Source of the DNA: Sebastes aleutianus
Taxonomy: Eukaryota; Chordata; Actinopteri; Perciformes; Sebastidae
Direction: 5' to 3'
DNA length: 64,000 bases
Assembly (NCBI GenBank): GCA_916700875.1
Contig: CAKAKS010000279.1
Location: 116,001 to 180,000, forward strand
Shown here: one piece after another, positions 35,183-47,097 of the stretch
Position numbering within the stretch: position 1 is the stretch's first letter
Layout: the number at the start of each line of letters is the position of its first letter
Program-made: the position numbers and the translations under genes
Notes under the pieces: generated by a model
What the model was told of the DNA's origin: nothing
The model's input: only the letters and a program-made list of their open reading frames with translations
The model's database searches: none

Positions 35183-36856
35183 CTATTTCAGTTTACACAA
35201 CTCAGCAGTGTCTCCATGATCGTGATAAAGCAAAAGTCCAGCATAGAGAGGCTCAGTGAATGTGGTCTGGACTCTGTGGAGGAGAGTCATGGTTTCAGAG
35301 ACGCTGTAGAAGGACAGAATACCTGCACTGTGATCCAGGTACACTCCTACTCTGGAGGACGGAGGACCTGAGATGGGAGTTTTGATATTGTTGTACCAAA
35401 ATATATAACTGTCTTGGTTACAATCTAACGCCCAAGATTTGTCATTGTCTCCAAAGTAACATTCAAGCGACCCCCCTGCTCTCCTGATACTCTTGTATGC
35501 GACTGCTACATAAACTCCTCTTCCTCTCCTCTCCACCTCCCAGTAACAACGTCCAGTCAGACTCTCTCCACTCAGGACCTGACAACACCATCCAGTGAAT
35601 CTGTCTGGGTGACTAGAATAAGACTGTTGTTGTCTCATATATGTTGCTTTTCTGTTCCCCTCAGATAATAACAGCCATGTGTTTAGTGTGTTTGGATCCA
35701 GTGTGATTTCTCGTGAATATTTTAAGAATTCAGCTCTGGTCTTGGGCTCTGGTTGTGACAGTAAAACATCCACTTCAGTCCCTGTCTGTGAGACGTTTGT
35801 CCATTTCTCTCTCAGAACGTCCTGTAGTTTATCTCTGACTTCTGACACAGCCGCCGTCACGTCCTCAAAGTAGCTCAGAGGACAGATATTGATGCTGGAT
35901 GTAGATTCCCTGAGCGGTGACAGTGATGGGTAGTTGAGTAGAAACTGGTTGTGATCCTCTGTGTGTGACAGCAGCTTCATCTCAGCGTCTCTCCTCTTCA
36001 GCTCAGTGATCTCCTGCTCCAGCTTCTCCTGAAGCTCTTTGACTCGACTCACTTCACTTTTCTGCTGGGATCTGACCTGCTGCTTCACATCACAGCTTCT
36101 TTTCTCCATGAGACGGATCAGCTCGCTGAAGATCTTCTCACTGTCCTCCACTGCTTTATCAGCAGAGCGATTGACAGCCTCCACCTCCTGTTGGAGCAGC
36201 TTCACATCTTTCTCTCTGTCCTGGATCCTCTGCTGGATGTTGAGTCGACTCACCTCCAGCTCTCTCTGCCTCTCGGTCCTTTCTGCTGCAGCTGAGACGG
36301 TGTCGTGGCCTTTATGTTCATCCACAGAGCAGAGATAACAGATACACTGCTGATCAGTACGACAGAACATCTTCATCACCTCGTCGTGACGAGAGCAGAT
36401 GTTCTCCTGGAGCTTCTTGGAGGGCTCCACCAGCTTGTGTTTCTTTAACGGAGCTGAGTCATAATGAGGCTGGAGGTGTTTCTCACAGTAAGAGGCCAGA
36501 CACACCAGACAGGACTTGAAGGCTTTCAGCTTCCTCCCAGTGCAGACATCACAGGCCACATCTTCAGGTCCAGCATAGCAGTGATCAGCAGGAGCAGCTT
36601 GGAGTCCAGTCTTCTTCAGCTCCTCCACTAAATCTGCTAACATGGTGTTTTTCAGCAGGACGGGCCTCGGTGTGAAGGTCTGCCTACACTGAGGGCAGCT
36701 GTAGATCTTCTTCTCATCCTCTCCATCCCAGAAGCTTTTAATACAGTTCATGCAGTAGCTGTGTCCACAGGAAGTAGCCACCGGATCTTTCAGTAGATCC
36801 AGACAGATCGAACAAGAGAAGGTTTCCTGGTCCAGCTGATCTCCTTTCTGCGCCAT
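35183..36856 (-). CDS. finTRIM-type E3 ubiquitin ligase, copy 4
   Basis: 557 aa and intact, with RING, both B-boxes, coiled coil and B30.2. It shares KIFSELIRLME (S where most copies have T), RESTSSINI and the C-terminal patch LLLYHDHGDTAEL only with copy 7, and both have the same small insertion upstream of the splice acceptor, so copies 4 and 7 are sisters. Copy-specific: NTMLADLV, NINICPLSYF and LNTWLLL...MRQQQSYSS, WCCQVLSGES, AGGSLECYFGDN in B30.2. The in-frame extension upstream of the family ATG is shorter (45 codons) because that small insertion breaks the frame, further evidence that translation begins at 36856. Its 3' flank has lost about 530 bp, so it must use a different poly(A) site; the nearest AATAAA on the minus strand is near 34834. 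Confidence 0.9.
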   Translation of the reverse strand: MAQKGDQLDQETFSCSICLDLLKDPVATSCGHSYCMNCIKSFWDGEDEKKIYSCPQCRQTFTPRPVLLKNTMLADLVEELKKTGLQAAPADHCYAGPEDVACDVCTGRKLKAFKSCLVCLASYCEKHLQPHYDSAPLKKHKLVEPSKKLQENICSRHDEVMKMFCRTDQQCICYLCSVDEHKGHDTVSAAAERTERQRELEVSRLNIQQRIQDREKDVKLLQQEVEAVNRSADKAVEDSEKIFSELIRLMEKRSCDVKQQVRSQQKSEVSRVKELQEKLEQEITELKRRDAEMKLLSHTEDHNQFLLNYPSLSPLRESTSSINICPLSYFEDVTAAVSEVRDKLQDVLREKWTNVSQTGTEVDVLLSQPEPKTRAEFLKYSREITLDPNTLNTWLLLSEGNRKATYMRQQQSYSSHPDRFTGWCCQVLSGESLTGRCYWEVERRGRGVYVAVAYKSIRRAGGSLECYFGDNDKSWALDCNQDSYIFWYNNIKTPISGPPSSRVGVYLDHSAGILSFYSVSETMTLLHRVQTTFTEPLYAGLLLYHDHGDTAELCKLK

Positions 36857-36993
36857 TTCACCTCTCAGTAGCAACGACTGTCTGAGTTTCACTTCCTCAG
36901 AACAGACATTAGTTTGAGCTCTGATGTAATCGTCATGTGTTATGTCGGTTACGCCCACCTTCAAACTGTAGATCTGAAGGGGAGGGAACAAGG
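36857..36993 (-). promoter_or_regulatory. Gene 4 5' leader: splice acceptor and ETS/IRF-like box
   Basis: Acceptor AG at 36975-36974; GGAAGTGAAA at 36896-36887, preceded by GAGGAAG rather than CAGGAAG; 117 nt leader. Confidence 0.5.
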
Positions 36994-37101
36994 AAATAAG
37001 AGGACCGAGTGTGTCCGAGCTGTCTGTGTTTGAGAGCAGGACGAAGAGGGAGGGGTTATCAAGCTATGATTCATTCCAGGACGAGGAGCAGCACGACTGA
37101 C

Positions 37102-37391
37102 TACGTCCCAAATCACATACTTTTCCTTTTTCCTTTTAGTACACTGCAGCTGCCCTTACAAAGTACGTACTGTTGCATGCAGTATGAATACAATATATAT
37201 CTGCTGTGCAGAGGATTGTGGGTCAGAACAGCCAGAAAAGCATGCTGGCTTTCATACTGTAAAATGTGACCAGATGTAGTAGGACATCCTGGTATTTTTG
37301 GAACACTGCATTTGACATACTATGTATTGGGACATAAGAAATCTTTTTTCTGGCATACTAAGTATTATGGTAGTATGGGTTTTGGAACGCA
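37102..37391. mobile_element. MITE-like element upstream of gene 4
   Basis: Full-length copy with the same ends; carries an extra AT in the AATATATAT stretch. Confidence 0.6.
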
Positions 37392-37896
37392 CAGTATGTT
37401 TCGTCATTTACAAACGGAGCCTCGGTTCAAACCTGCTCCACATTTGAAAACATTTCAGTTTTCAGCTGTAAAATATTTCTTGGCTCCTCAGGCTTTGGTG
37501 ATGGCTCCACATTTCTCATAAACTCTTCCTCACCCGGGACAGGAACCCGGTGTGGGCAACGGACCGCTGTACAGGCAGCCGTTTACAGACAGGCTAGTGA
37601 CACATTACACACACTCCTGAGGCTGCAGTGATTGTTTTTAAGAAATCTAATAAGCCATTGTTTTACTGCTTAACTTTTCGTTTTACATAAGAAAGTAGAG
37701 ATAAGTAACCTAAGCAACTAGTGTAGTAATAATAATAATAATTTATATAACACTTGTCAAACTTAAGTACAAATTTCTTTCCAGATTAAAAGATTTACAG
37801 AAAAAAAAATCAAAAAATAAATCTAAATGTCATGTAATAGCGGGGCAGATAAGCTGAAATATTCGTAACAATTGTGCATTTTGTGATAAAAGCAAC

Positions 37897-38296
37897 AAAT
37901 TTGGCACAGATGTAGGTTTATATGTCATGAAAAGATATAGATATCGGGGCGCTGCCAATTCGGCCCCTGACGGACGTGGCAGCCATTTTCCAAAATGGCC
38001 GCAAAATAGGCGCTTAATATTCCAAAACATTGCAGAAAACTGATTTTATGACTCTTGATGATTTCCAAGGTGCGTTCAAGCTGATGAGATCAGATGTCAG
38101 AAGATCATGGAAATTATTTTTTTACCTCCTCATTTTTTTAGGGTACTTTTTAAAAGTTTTTAACCTGAGAAAAATGTGAAAACCAAATAAAAGGAGCATG
38201 GTCACTTAGGGTCAAACTTCACCCCCATGCCTTCGTGGTAGAATGACAACCAATAAAGCAGTAAAACTGACAGAGATAACGCTGGATACATTTCTT
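37897..38296 (+). repeat. Left inverted arm, unit 5 (long form)
   Basis: Long form as in units 3, 4 and 7. No partner arm in this unit. Confidence 0.75.
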
Positions 38297-39296
38297 GGTC
38301 GCCAGTAACCTTTAATCACAGTTAAAGTGATACTGAACTTTGGTAGAACCTTGGGTTGTATTGCTAGCAGTAAAACTGACAGAGATGACATGAGAACATT
38401 TTAGTTTGAGTAAGCACTTCAGGTTCATATGACAATGTTTTATTTTTGCAATGGCCTTCAAATCTGACCAAAGGAGCTGCTATTTGTCCGGTCTCTAACC
38501 TGTGACCAAGCTGACTTGGTTGAACTTATAAGGAAACTTAGATCAGTCTCCTGTTGTAATACAGGGTTAAAGAGACACATAAGCTTATCCACCACGGCAG
38601 GGTGCCAACTCCAGTAGGATTCATTTCTTTGTTTTATTTTTTTGATATGCAATAGCACTTTAAAAACATGTATATACTGTTGTATAACAGCAAACGCTGG
38701 CCGGGTTACGGCATGATACAAGAAATGAGGAAGCGGGTTGCTGGAGGCAAAGTTTGACCAAAAGAAATCCAATTAAATATTCCATTGCCATACTCCAGCA
38801 CATTGTATACACTTTGGGATCCACAAATTGATTGAAATTTGATTAAAGTGCGCACGTTGTTGATTTGCTTGGTTTTGCGAAGTGTTTCAGACGGAGGTAG
38901 AATACAGATATATTCAGGCAGACAGTATGAAAAATAATGTCGCATTGTCAGGGAAAACATAGGACTGAACGTTTGTGAATGAGGGGATAGATGGACTGGT
39001 ACCACGGGACATTTTAGAAAATCTTCATATTTTTCGTAGGTCTTGCGCTGATCAGCCACCACACTCTATGAAAAAAAATCCAAGTAGCTGACTAGAACAT
39101 AAATGAAACAAAAGAACCAGCGAAGGCAGGCCACACAGACCTAACCCACTCTAAGAGACTCTGAGAAGAGAAGAAGCTAAATGGTGAGTGAATCCCACAG
39201 ATAGGTTCACGTGGTACTTCTGCAGATTCACACACCCTTATACAGATACAGCAACAACAAGACAGCACTCTCACTACCTCTGACAAAGAGACAATG

Positions 39297-40582
39297 GGCC
39301 TTTCCCATTTCCGATTTTATAAGGCTCGATTCCTCTCCTCGACTCCTCTCCTCGTGTCTTAGTCCCGCCCACGGGAGATAAGAGCGGAGGAGGCGAGGAA
39401 GAGACACAAGGAGAGAGGAAGAGAGGAAATATGTTTTTAGAGACACGAGACGTCGTTTCCTCTGAAGCGTCACATGAAGCGACGTCCGTTTCTGATGACA
39501 GCAGCAGCTGATCACAGCTGGATCAACTGTCAGTTGGCTTTAACAGCTGTTTATGTCTGAACTGATCTAATACTAATAAAGACACTAAAGTTATTATCAG
39601 TGGTAGAGCAGCAGTGTTTCCTCTCTGTAGCCTGTTACCTGTTTAACAAACACCTGCACATGAATTACAGCTGCAGTCTGTATTTCTACTGTGGACTGAG
39701 TCCTGCTTAGAGGACCAGGAACCATCTCTACTGGCACAATAACTTTATATTATTAATTCAATATTAGTGTCTGTATTTATTGATATTCTTACACTAGAAA
39801 TTATGTATTAGGCTGAATGTTTCAGGGAAAATGTAAATGATATAACTCATATCAAACCCGACGCTGAGGAATTATCAGCCTCATGTGACTGAATGGAAAT
39901 GAGGATAAATTATGTAAAAGATGTAAAAGACAGACCCTCCTTCTCTCTCTGACTTTAACTGTAACTTAATACAAGTTAATGGGGGGAAATAACAGATCAT
40001 CAAAAGAAAATTCTTTCTAATAAATGAAGAAAGTTGATTGAGGTCCGTTTGTTGTCAGGGCTTATAAAGCCCTTTCAGTAACAGACACCTTCAGCAGTTT
40101 GTGAAGCAGAGATCCTGCAGGTCCTTCTGCTGCTGGAACACTTTACCATCAACATGGTCCGTTTGTTGTTCACACCTACAGTTAACACAGATTATAACTA
40201 GATGGTGAATCAGAAGACAACTAAACTATAAAACATTTAATCTGTGATCTGTCTTCACTCTGGTATAAAACTCCAGTGATGTTGACGTGTATCAGATCAA
40301 ACCGATCGGCGCAGCATCCAATCAAGAAACGATATACAATAAGGGGGCATGTTTGTCGGTAAAAAACTTCCGTGAAGGATACCCTGGAGGATACACTGGT
40401 GTATCCTCGCACATGGCTCCTCCGGCAAGCCTCCTCGATCCTCGCTCCTCGCTCCTCAAGATGCATTTTAGGAATTGGGATGTCCTTCAAGATGGAGCGC
40501 TGAGATCGATCTCTGGGTCACAGCTGGAGGATCGAGGAGCGAGGAGACGAGGAGGCAAAAAATCGGGAAATGAGATGCAGCT
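39297..40582. mobile_element. 1.28 kb DNA-transposon-like insertion, unit 5
   Basis: Copy of the insertion at 21768-23044, at exactly the same target (AATG 39293-39296 and 40583-40586). Identical placement means it was inherited by duplication, not inserted twice. Internal palindrome at 40387-40408. Small differences include an extra TTACCTG near 39635. Confidence 0.65.
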
Positions 40583-42684
40583 AATGAGTCAGTACCTGAG
40601 CACTGAAACCAGGGGTAGATATAGGCTTCAACCACCTGATCCTCATCAGGGACAATTAGGCTCCACAGCTGGCTCTGCTCAGAGATAATGAATCCAACCA
40701 GCCTGCTGAGAGGCAAGTGACCCTCACATTAACGGACATTTCTTCAACCCCTAAAATGGAAATTTCTGTTGATTGACAGGATGTCCTCCGTACCATTCAC
40801 GGACACTTCTGTTAATCCTAAAACGGAAAATTCTGTAAATTTACAGTATATCCTCCGTACCGAGCCAAATAGCAGGCCCAACCTTTACATTCTGGAGGGA
40901 AAACAGACGCTAACGCTAGCATTTGTACGTTACCTATCGGTCTTTGCGGACCGCCTGAGGCTAAAACTGGGGCTAACTCTACCTGACGTCCACTGAAGTC
41001 TAAAATATAAGCATTGGTAAAATGTAAACTACAATACCAAACTTGCGTTAGTCTCAAAATGAGTCAGCAAAATATTCCTGGCGTATCTGGTAACGTTAAC
41101 GGTTGAACTAAACAACAAAACAGCTTTCCAGCTAAAACGACACTGAGCTCAGTGTCCTGATGACATTCATGTTCTTCAGACTAACAGCTAGATGTGAAAG
41201 CTTGGCTTGGACTTTGACTGAATGAGTTCAGGCTGTCAGATTGGTGGATTAACATCCTCAAACCACTTCAAAACTGAGCACTCCTGACCTCTTGTGGTCC
41301 AAGTCGGCGCCTTCTGAGAGAATCTCCACGTGTTCAGCAGTCAATATACGGAGACAAAAGCACTTTAAAACACAAGAAACGATCACAGGAAAAGTATTTC
41401 ACATTATTTTCGTAGATAGTACCACCTGCTGACCAGCAGTCATTCCCAAGCTGCTGCTCTGCTGACCATTACTCAATCACAATATCATCTGATACTGTTT
41501 AATGACAGCAGCCGTACTATGTGATGGGCTACGCTGACATTTAAAATGAGTGATCACAGGAGGCAACAACAGCTTTTCTTACTGCCACACAGCCCTCACT
41601 GGGCCGCCCTATCCCCAAGAGCTCTGTTTGGGGTGAGAAAAACGGCGGCCGAGTGAGGACGGAGCCCCAAACTGAGAGAAAAATATGCACTTGTGAATTT
41701 TTACGGGTTCATTTGGACAAAGACTACTCTATATACACTATTCAGGACACTCAGACAGAAGACAGCGTGGGGTAGTCCAAAAATTAAACAGTAAAGTAAA
41801 GCCACCTCTACACACAACAAACAGCGAAATCCATCTGAGAATAACTAATAATAATTAATGTTAAATATGAATAATGTTGTGGGATTGATCCTTATTTCAT
41901 GGGATATTTTGGGATTTATACATAATTATTACATACATATATATATATAATAAATTAAAAAATAAACAGATTAAGCACTGGAATAGTGATTTGGATGTTG
42001 AATACCATGAACACCAAATAAGTTTGGATCCAGTGTGATTTCACAACAAATTATGTTCTTTTACTGGTTAAAAACAGCTGACTGACAACAGCTGACTGAC
42101 AACAGGGAGTTATCAAAATAAACTGTCCTGAAATATTTAAACAGCTTTATAATAATTTTCTCACATATTTAACGATCTACTTTGAAGCATTTGTGACAAA
42201 ACGGTTCAATTTCAGGATGTGATCCTGAGCCAAAGCAGCCTGGAGCTTTGTATGACACCATGGAAAAAAGACAGGAAGAAAAGACTTGGTTCATTCTTGT
42301 TTATTGATTATAGAAACCTTCAGTTTGTTCACACATCCCATCAGTAAAGTCTGTTAAATGACTCTTGTGCAATGATTTCACGTACAGATTCATTTTCATC
42401 CACACAATCAGTCTGTTTGAGCAGAATCTCAGCGATGTAACAGAGAATAATGATTTCCTTATTGATTATGATCATGATAATTACAGTTTTCATTAAACAT
42501 CTTAGTATCTCGTTTGTACGTCGATCTGGACGACAACATTTAGACTGCCAAAACAAATAAATGTGATCCGAGATAACTTTACAAAAAGTGGTGAGAACAG
42601 AATATCTACAGTATGATAAGAAATAAATCACTGGACCTTCCTTTAAGACCCGTGCAGTGGAAGAGAAACAACAACACACACATA

Positions 42685-42687
42685 CAG

Positions 42688-42715
<28 letters not shown>
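42685..42715. repeat. AT microsatellite, unit 5
   Basis: ACAC followed by AT repeats, a short form of the compound repeat at 25067-25140. A second very short AT run lies at 41936-41950. Confidence 0.85.
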
Positions 42716-42719
<4 letters not shown>

Positions 42720-43246
42720 AATATTCATGAAACATTTAGAGCACAGAGAAGTTTACATTTTCATGCAGAGAAATATCAGTTCAGGTGAACAAAGATCATC
42801 ATGAGCAGTGAAACAGACACAGGAAGGAGCCACCTGAAGACACTCACACATTTACAGAACAACTCATGAGATAGATCGTATATGGTCAGGATGTGAATTT
42901 GTGGCTAAATTGTTACACAAATAATCAGTGGTCATGTCTATAATGTTTTGTGAACAGTTTTTTTTCCCACTTATATCTTAATGTTTGATTGAAAGACAAC
43001 TTATAATGAAGCAAATTGCATTCAGTAATAGTAAATGGTAACATTTACTAGTCATTATATTATACATTTTATACAAGGTGAAAAGGTATCAGCATGACAT
43101 ACAGTATGCAAGGTCAACAGTATTTAATTTCTTTATTAAAGCATGTGTATCAAAAGCATTCATCATATAAGTGGTGTGTAACAATATATACATACTTACA
43201 AAGTTTATGTCATCACTGACGTTGTTGTTGCCGTGTTTATTCCTAG

Positions 43247-43710
43247 ATGGAGTGTTAATGGAGCAGCTGCATAGCCTGGCACTGATCGATCCAAACTCCA
43301 TTCAGAAAACAAGCATTTTAAAAGTTGTTTGCTTGCTGTGTTGCAGACAGACCCGACTAAGCATTAATTCAGACTGTTTACTAATCAGCATCATTATGTA
43401 GTTATTTCGGCTTCACTTTTGATCCGTTTACAACAACGCAGCTGTCGTATTTATGCCTTGATGACGTTATGTTGAGTGTTGATGGAGTAGCTACAATGTT
43501 AGCATAGCCTGGCATTGATCGATCCGAACTCCGTTCAGAAAACAAGCATTTTAAAAGTTGTTTGCTTGCTGTGTTGCGGACAGACCTGGCAAAACATTAA
43601 TTCAGACTGTTTACTAATCGGCATCATAATGTCGTTATTTTGGCATCATTTTGATCCGTTTATTGCAATTAAATCACAGCACAGTGTGTTTATTTTGGGT
43701 TCATACCGCA
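43247..43710. repeat. 233 bp tandem duplication, unit 5
   Basis: Two copies with TGATCGATCC at 43283 and 43516, exactly 233 bp apart. Confidence 0.8.
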
Positions 43711-44118
43711 GTAGCGACGTGTGGCTTGTTAATGTGCTTCGTGCTTGGTGTGAATGCACGGTGGTAACACGATACGAAGCACAACGTAACGTTAAACGAA
43801 CATAAACAATAGCACATGCACAACAACAGCACGATGTAATGATTCAATGAACCGCTGACACAATCCTCAGAAAACATAAACACTGAACTGTTCTCCAGCT
43901 TTTCATTTAGAAAGAGCAACAACCAATGAGGAACCTGCAACAGTCGGCTGATGAATCCTGTAACTTCATCACTCAGTCAGTCAGTCAGTGACAGACTTTA
44001 GTGTTTGTAGGGCTGGTCCTCTGCGGTCCAGACACAAATCAGCTCTGCAGCAACAATGATGGACACCAGATAAGTTTAAGAGTTAAAACACAGAATTTAA
44101 CCCTTAAATGACTTCTGT

Positions 44119-45792
44119 CTATTTGAGTTTACACAACTCAGCAGTGTCATCATAATAATCAAGCCAAAGTCCAGCATAGAGAGGCTCAGTGAATGTGGTC
44201 TGGACTCTGTGGAGGAGAGTCATGGTTTCAGAGACGCTGTAGAAAGACAGAATACCTGCACTGTGATCCAGATACACTCCTACTCTGGAGGACAGAGGAC
44301 CTGAGACGGGGGTTTCGACTTTGTTGTACCAAAATATATACCTGTATCGTTTACAATCTAACGCCCAAGATTTGTCATTGTCTCCAACTCGACATTTATT
44401 CGACCACCCTGCTCTACTGATACTCTTGTATGCGACTGCTACATAAACTCCGTCCCCTCTCCACTCCACCTCCCAGTAACAACGTCCAGTCAGACTCTCT
44501 CTACTCAGGACCTGACAACAGTCAGTGAATCTGTCTGGGTGACTAGTATAAGACTTTTGATGCACCGTAAATGTTACTTTTCTGTTCCCCTCAGATAATA
44601 ACAGCTCTGTGTCTGCTGTGTTTGGATCCAGTGTGATTTCTCGTGAATATCTTAAGAATTCAGCTCTGGTCTTGGGCTCTGGTTGTGACAGTAAAACATC
44701 CACTTCAGTCACTGTCTGTGCGACGTTTGTCCATTTCTCTCTCAGAACGTCCTGTAGTTTATCTCTGACTTCTGACACAGCCGCCGTCACGTCCTCAAAA
44801 TGGCTCAGAGGACGGATATGGATGCTGGATGAGTGTGTAGATTCCCTGAGAGGTGACAGTGATGGGTAGTTGAGTAGAAACTGGTTGTGATCCTCTGTGT
44901 GTGACAGCAGCTTCATCTCAGCGTCTCTCCTCTGCAGCTCAGTGATCTCCTGCTCCAGCTTCTCCTGAAGCTCTTTGACTCGACTCACTTCACTTTTCTG
45001 CTGGGTTCTGACCTGCTGCTTCACATCACAGCTTCTTTTCTCCATGAGACGGATCAGCTCGGTGAAGATCTTCTCACTGTCCTCCACTGCTTTATCAGCA
45101 GAGCGATTGACAGCCTCCACCTCCTGTTGGAGCAGCTTCATATCTTTCTCTCTGTCCTGGATCCTCTGCTGGATGTTGAGTTGACTCACCTCCAGCTCTC
45201 TCTGCCTCTCGGTCCTTTCTGCTGCAGCTGAGACGGTGTCGTGGCCTTTATGTTCATCCACAGAGCAGAGATAACAGATACACTGCTGATCAGTACGACA
45301 GAACATCTTCATCACCTCGTCGTGACGAGAGCAGATGTTCTCCTGGAGCTTCTTGGAGGGCTCCACCAGCTTGTGTTTCTTGAACGGAGCTGAGTCATAA
45401 TGAGGCTGGAGGTGTTTCTCACAGTAAGAGGCCAGACACACCAGACAGGACTTGAAGGCTTTCAGTTTCTTCCCAGTGCAGACATCACAGGCCAAATCTT
45501 CATGTCCAGCATAGCAGTGATCAGCAGGAGCAGCTTTGAGTCCAGTCTTCTTCAGCTCCTCCACTAAAACTGCTAACATGGTGTTTTTCAGCAAGACGGG
45601 CCTCGGTGTGAAGGTGTGCCTACACTGAGGGCAGCTGTAGATCTTCTTCTCATCCTCTCCATCCCAGAAGCTTTTAATACAGTTCATGCAGTAGCTGTGT
45701 CCACAGGAAGTAGCCACCGGATCTTTCAGTAGATCCAGACAGATCGAACAAGAGAAGGTTTCCTGGTCCAGCTGATCTCCTTTCTGCGCCAT
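44119..45792 (-). CDS. finTRIM-type E3 ubiquitin ligase, copy 5
   Basis: 557 aa and intact. It shares the SSSIHIRPLSHFEDV linker with copy 3 but not copy 3's divergent C-terminus. Copy-specific changes: GHEDLACDVCTGKK in B-box 1, SQLNIQQ and ELQRRD in the coiled coil, NVAQTVTEV before B30.2. In B30.2 the patches are DTELLL...TVHQKSYTS, a DCCQVLSRES region two residues shorter than in the other copies (RFTDCC for RFTGxxx), AGWSNKCRVGDN, DCKRYRYIFWYNKVETP in place of DCDQDSYIFWYNNIKTP, and LYAGLWLDYYDDTAEL, one residue shorter at the end. WEVEW is kept. The charged KRYRY substitution is the strongest local change in the array. Likely the same enzyme activity with an altered recognition face. 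Confidence 0.9.
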   Translation of the reverse strand: MAQKGDQLDQETFSCSICLDLLKDPVATSCGHSYCMNCIKSFWDGEDEKKIYSCPQCRHTFTPRPVLLKNTMLAVLVEELKKTGLKAAPADHCYAGHEDLACDVCTGKKLKAFKSCLVCLASYCEKHLQPHYDSAPFKKHKLVEPSKKLQENICSRHDEVMKMFCRTDQQCICYLCSVDEHKGHDTVSAAAERTERQRELEVSQLNIQQRIQDREKDMKLLQQEVEAVNRSADKAVEDSEKIFTELIRLMEKRSCDVKQQVRTQQKSEVSRVKELQEKLEQEITELQRRDAEMKLLSHTEDHNQFLLNYPSLSPLRESTHSSSIHIRPLSHFEDVTAAVSEVRDKLQDVLREKWTNVAQTVTEVDVLLSQPEPKTRAEFLRYSREITLDPNTADTELLLSEGNRKVTFTVHQKSYTSHPDRFTDCCQVLSRESLTGRCYWEVEWRGDGVYVAVAYKSISRAGWSNKCRVGDNDKSWALDCKRYRYIFWYNKVETPVSGPLSSRVGVYLDHSAGILSFYSVSETMTLLHRVQTTFTEPLYAGLWLDYYDDTAELCKLK

Positions 45793-45929
45793 TTCACCTC
45801 TCAGTAGCAACGACTGTCTGAGTTTCACTTCCTGAAAACCGACACTAGTTTGAGCTCTGATGTAATCATCATGTGTTATGTCGGTTACACCCACCTTCAA
45901 ACTGGTGATCTGAAGGGGAGGGAACAAGG
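45793..45929 (-). promoter_or_regulatory. Gene 5 5' leader: splice acceptor and ETS/IRF-like box
   Basis: Acceptor AG at 45911-45910; GGAAGTGAAA at 45832-45823; 117 nt leader. Confidence 0.5.
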
Positions 45930-46033
45930 AAATAAGAGGACCGAGAGTAGCTGTCTGTGTTTGAGAGCAGGAACAAGAGGGAGGAGTTATCAAGCTATGA
46001 TTCATTCCAGGACGAGGAGCAGCACGACCGACT

Positions 46034-46321
46034 ACGTCCCAAATCACATACTTTTACTTTTTACTGTTAGTACACTGCAGCTGCCCTTATAAAGTACGTA
46101 CTGTTGCATGCAGTATGAATACAATATATCTGCTGTGCAGAGGATTGTGGGTCAGAACAGCCAGAAAAGCATGCTGGCATTCATACTGTAAAATGTGACC
46201 AGATGTAATAGGACATCCTGGTATTTTTGGCACACTGCATTTGACATACTATGTATTGGGACATAAGAAATCTTTTTTCTGGCATACTAAGTAGTATGGT
46301 AGTATGGGTTTTGGAACGCAC
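46034..46321. mobile_element. MITE-like element upstream of gene 5
   Basis: Full-length copy of the element found upstream of every gene. Confidence 0.6.
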
Positions 46322-46813
46322 AGTATGTTTCGTCATTTACAAACGGAGCCTCGGTTCAAACCTGCTCCACATTTGAAAACATTTCAGTTTTCAACTGTAA
46401 AATATTTCTTGGCTCCTCAGGCTTTGTTGATGGCTCCACATTTCTCATAAACTCTTCCTCACCCAGGACAGGAACCCGGTGTGGGCAACGGACCGCTGTA
46501 CGGGCAGCCGTTTACAGACAGGCTAGTGACACATTACACACACTCCTGAGGCTGCAGTGATTGTTTTTAAGAAATCTTATAAGCCATTGTTTTACTGCTT
46601 AACTTTTTCATTTTACATAAGAGAGTAGAGATAAGTAACCTAAGCAACTAGTGTAGTAATAATAATAATAATTTATATAACACTTGTCAAACTTAAGTAC
46701 AAAGCTTTTTCCAGATTAAAAGATTTACAGAAAATAAATCTAAATCTCATGTAATAGCGGGTCAGCTAAGCTGAAATATTCGTAACAATTGTGCATTTTG
46801 CGATAAAAGCAAC

Positions 46814-47097
46814 AAATTTGGCACAGATGTAGGTTTATATGTCACAAAAAGATATAGATATCGGGGTGCTGCCAATTCGGCCCCTGACGGACGTGGCAGC
46901 CATTTTCCAAAATGGCCGCAAAATAGGCGCTTAATATTCCAAAACTTTACCGAAAACTGATTTTATGACTCTTGATGATTTCCAAGGTGCGTTCAAGCTG
47001 ATGAGTTCAGATGTCAGAAGATCACAGACATAATTTCTTTTACCTCCTCATTTTTTAAGGGTACTTTTTAAAAGCTTTTAGCCTGAGAAAAATGTGA
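46814..47097 (+). repeat. Left inverted arm, unit 6
   Basis: Short form as in units 1 and 2. Partner arm at 51277-51702. Confidence 0.75.

Larger units (their letters stand above)
37392..44118. other. Spacer 5, type B, 3' flank of gene 5
   Basis: Distal 5' flank of gene 4 to about 37727, then a spacer matching spacer 3 in layout: long left arm, the same hairpin-block deletion (junction near 39083), the same 1.28 kb insertion, the same 3 kb deletion joined at GAGCTCAGTGTCC (about 41148), AT repeats and the 233 bp duplication. It differs from spacer 3 in carrying a 14 bp tandem duplication of AGCTGACTGACAAC near 42070-42097, which is shared with unit 6, and a GATAGATCG variant near 42870 related to units 6 and 7. 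No gene is recognised. Confidence 0.8.
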
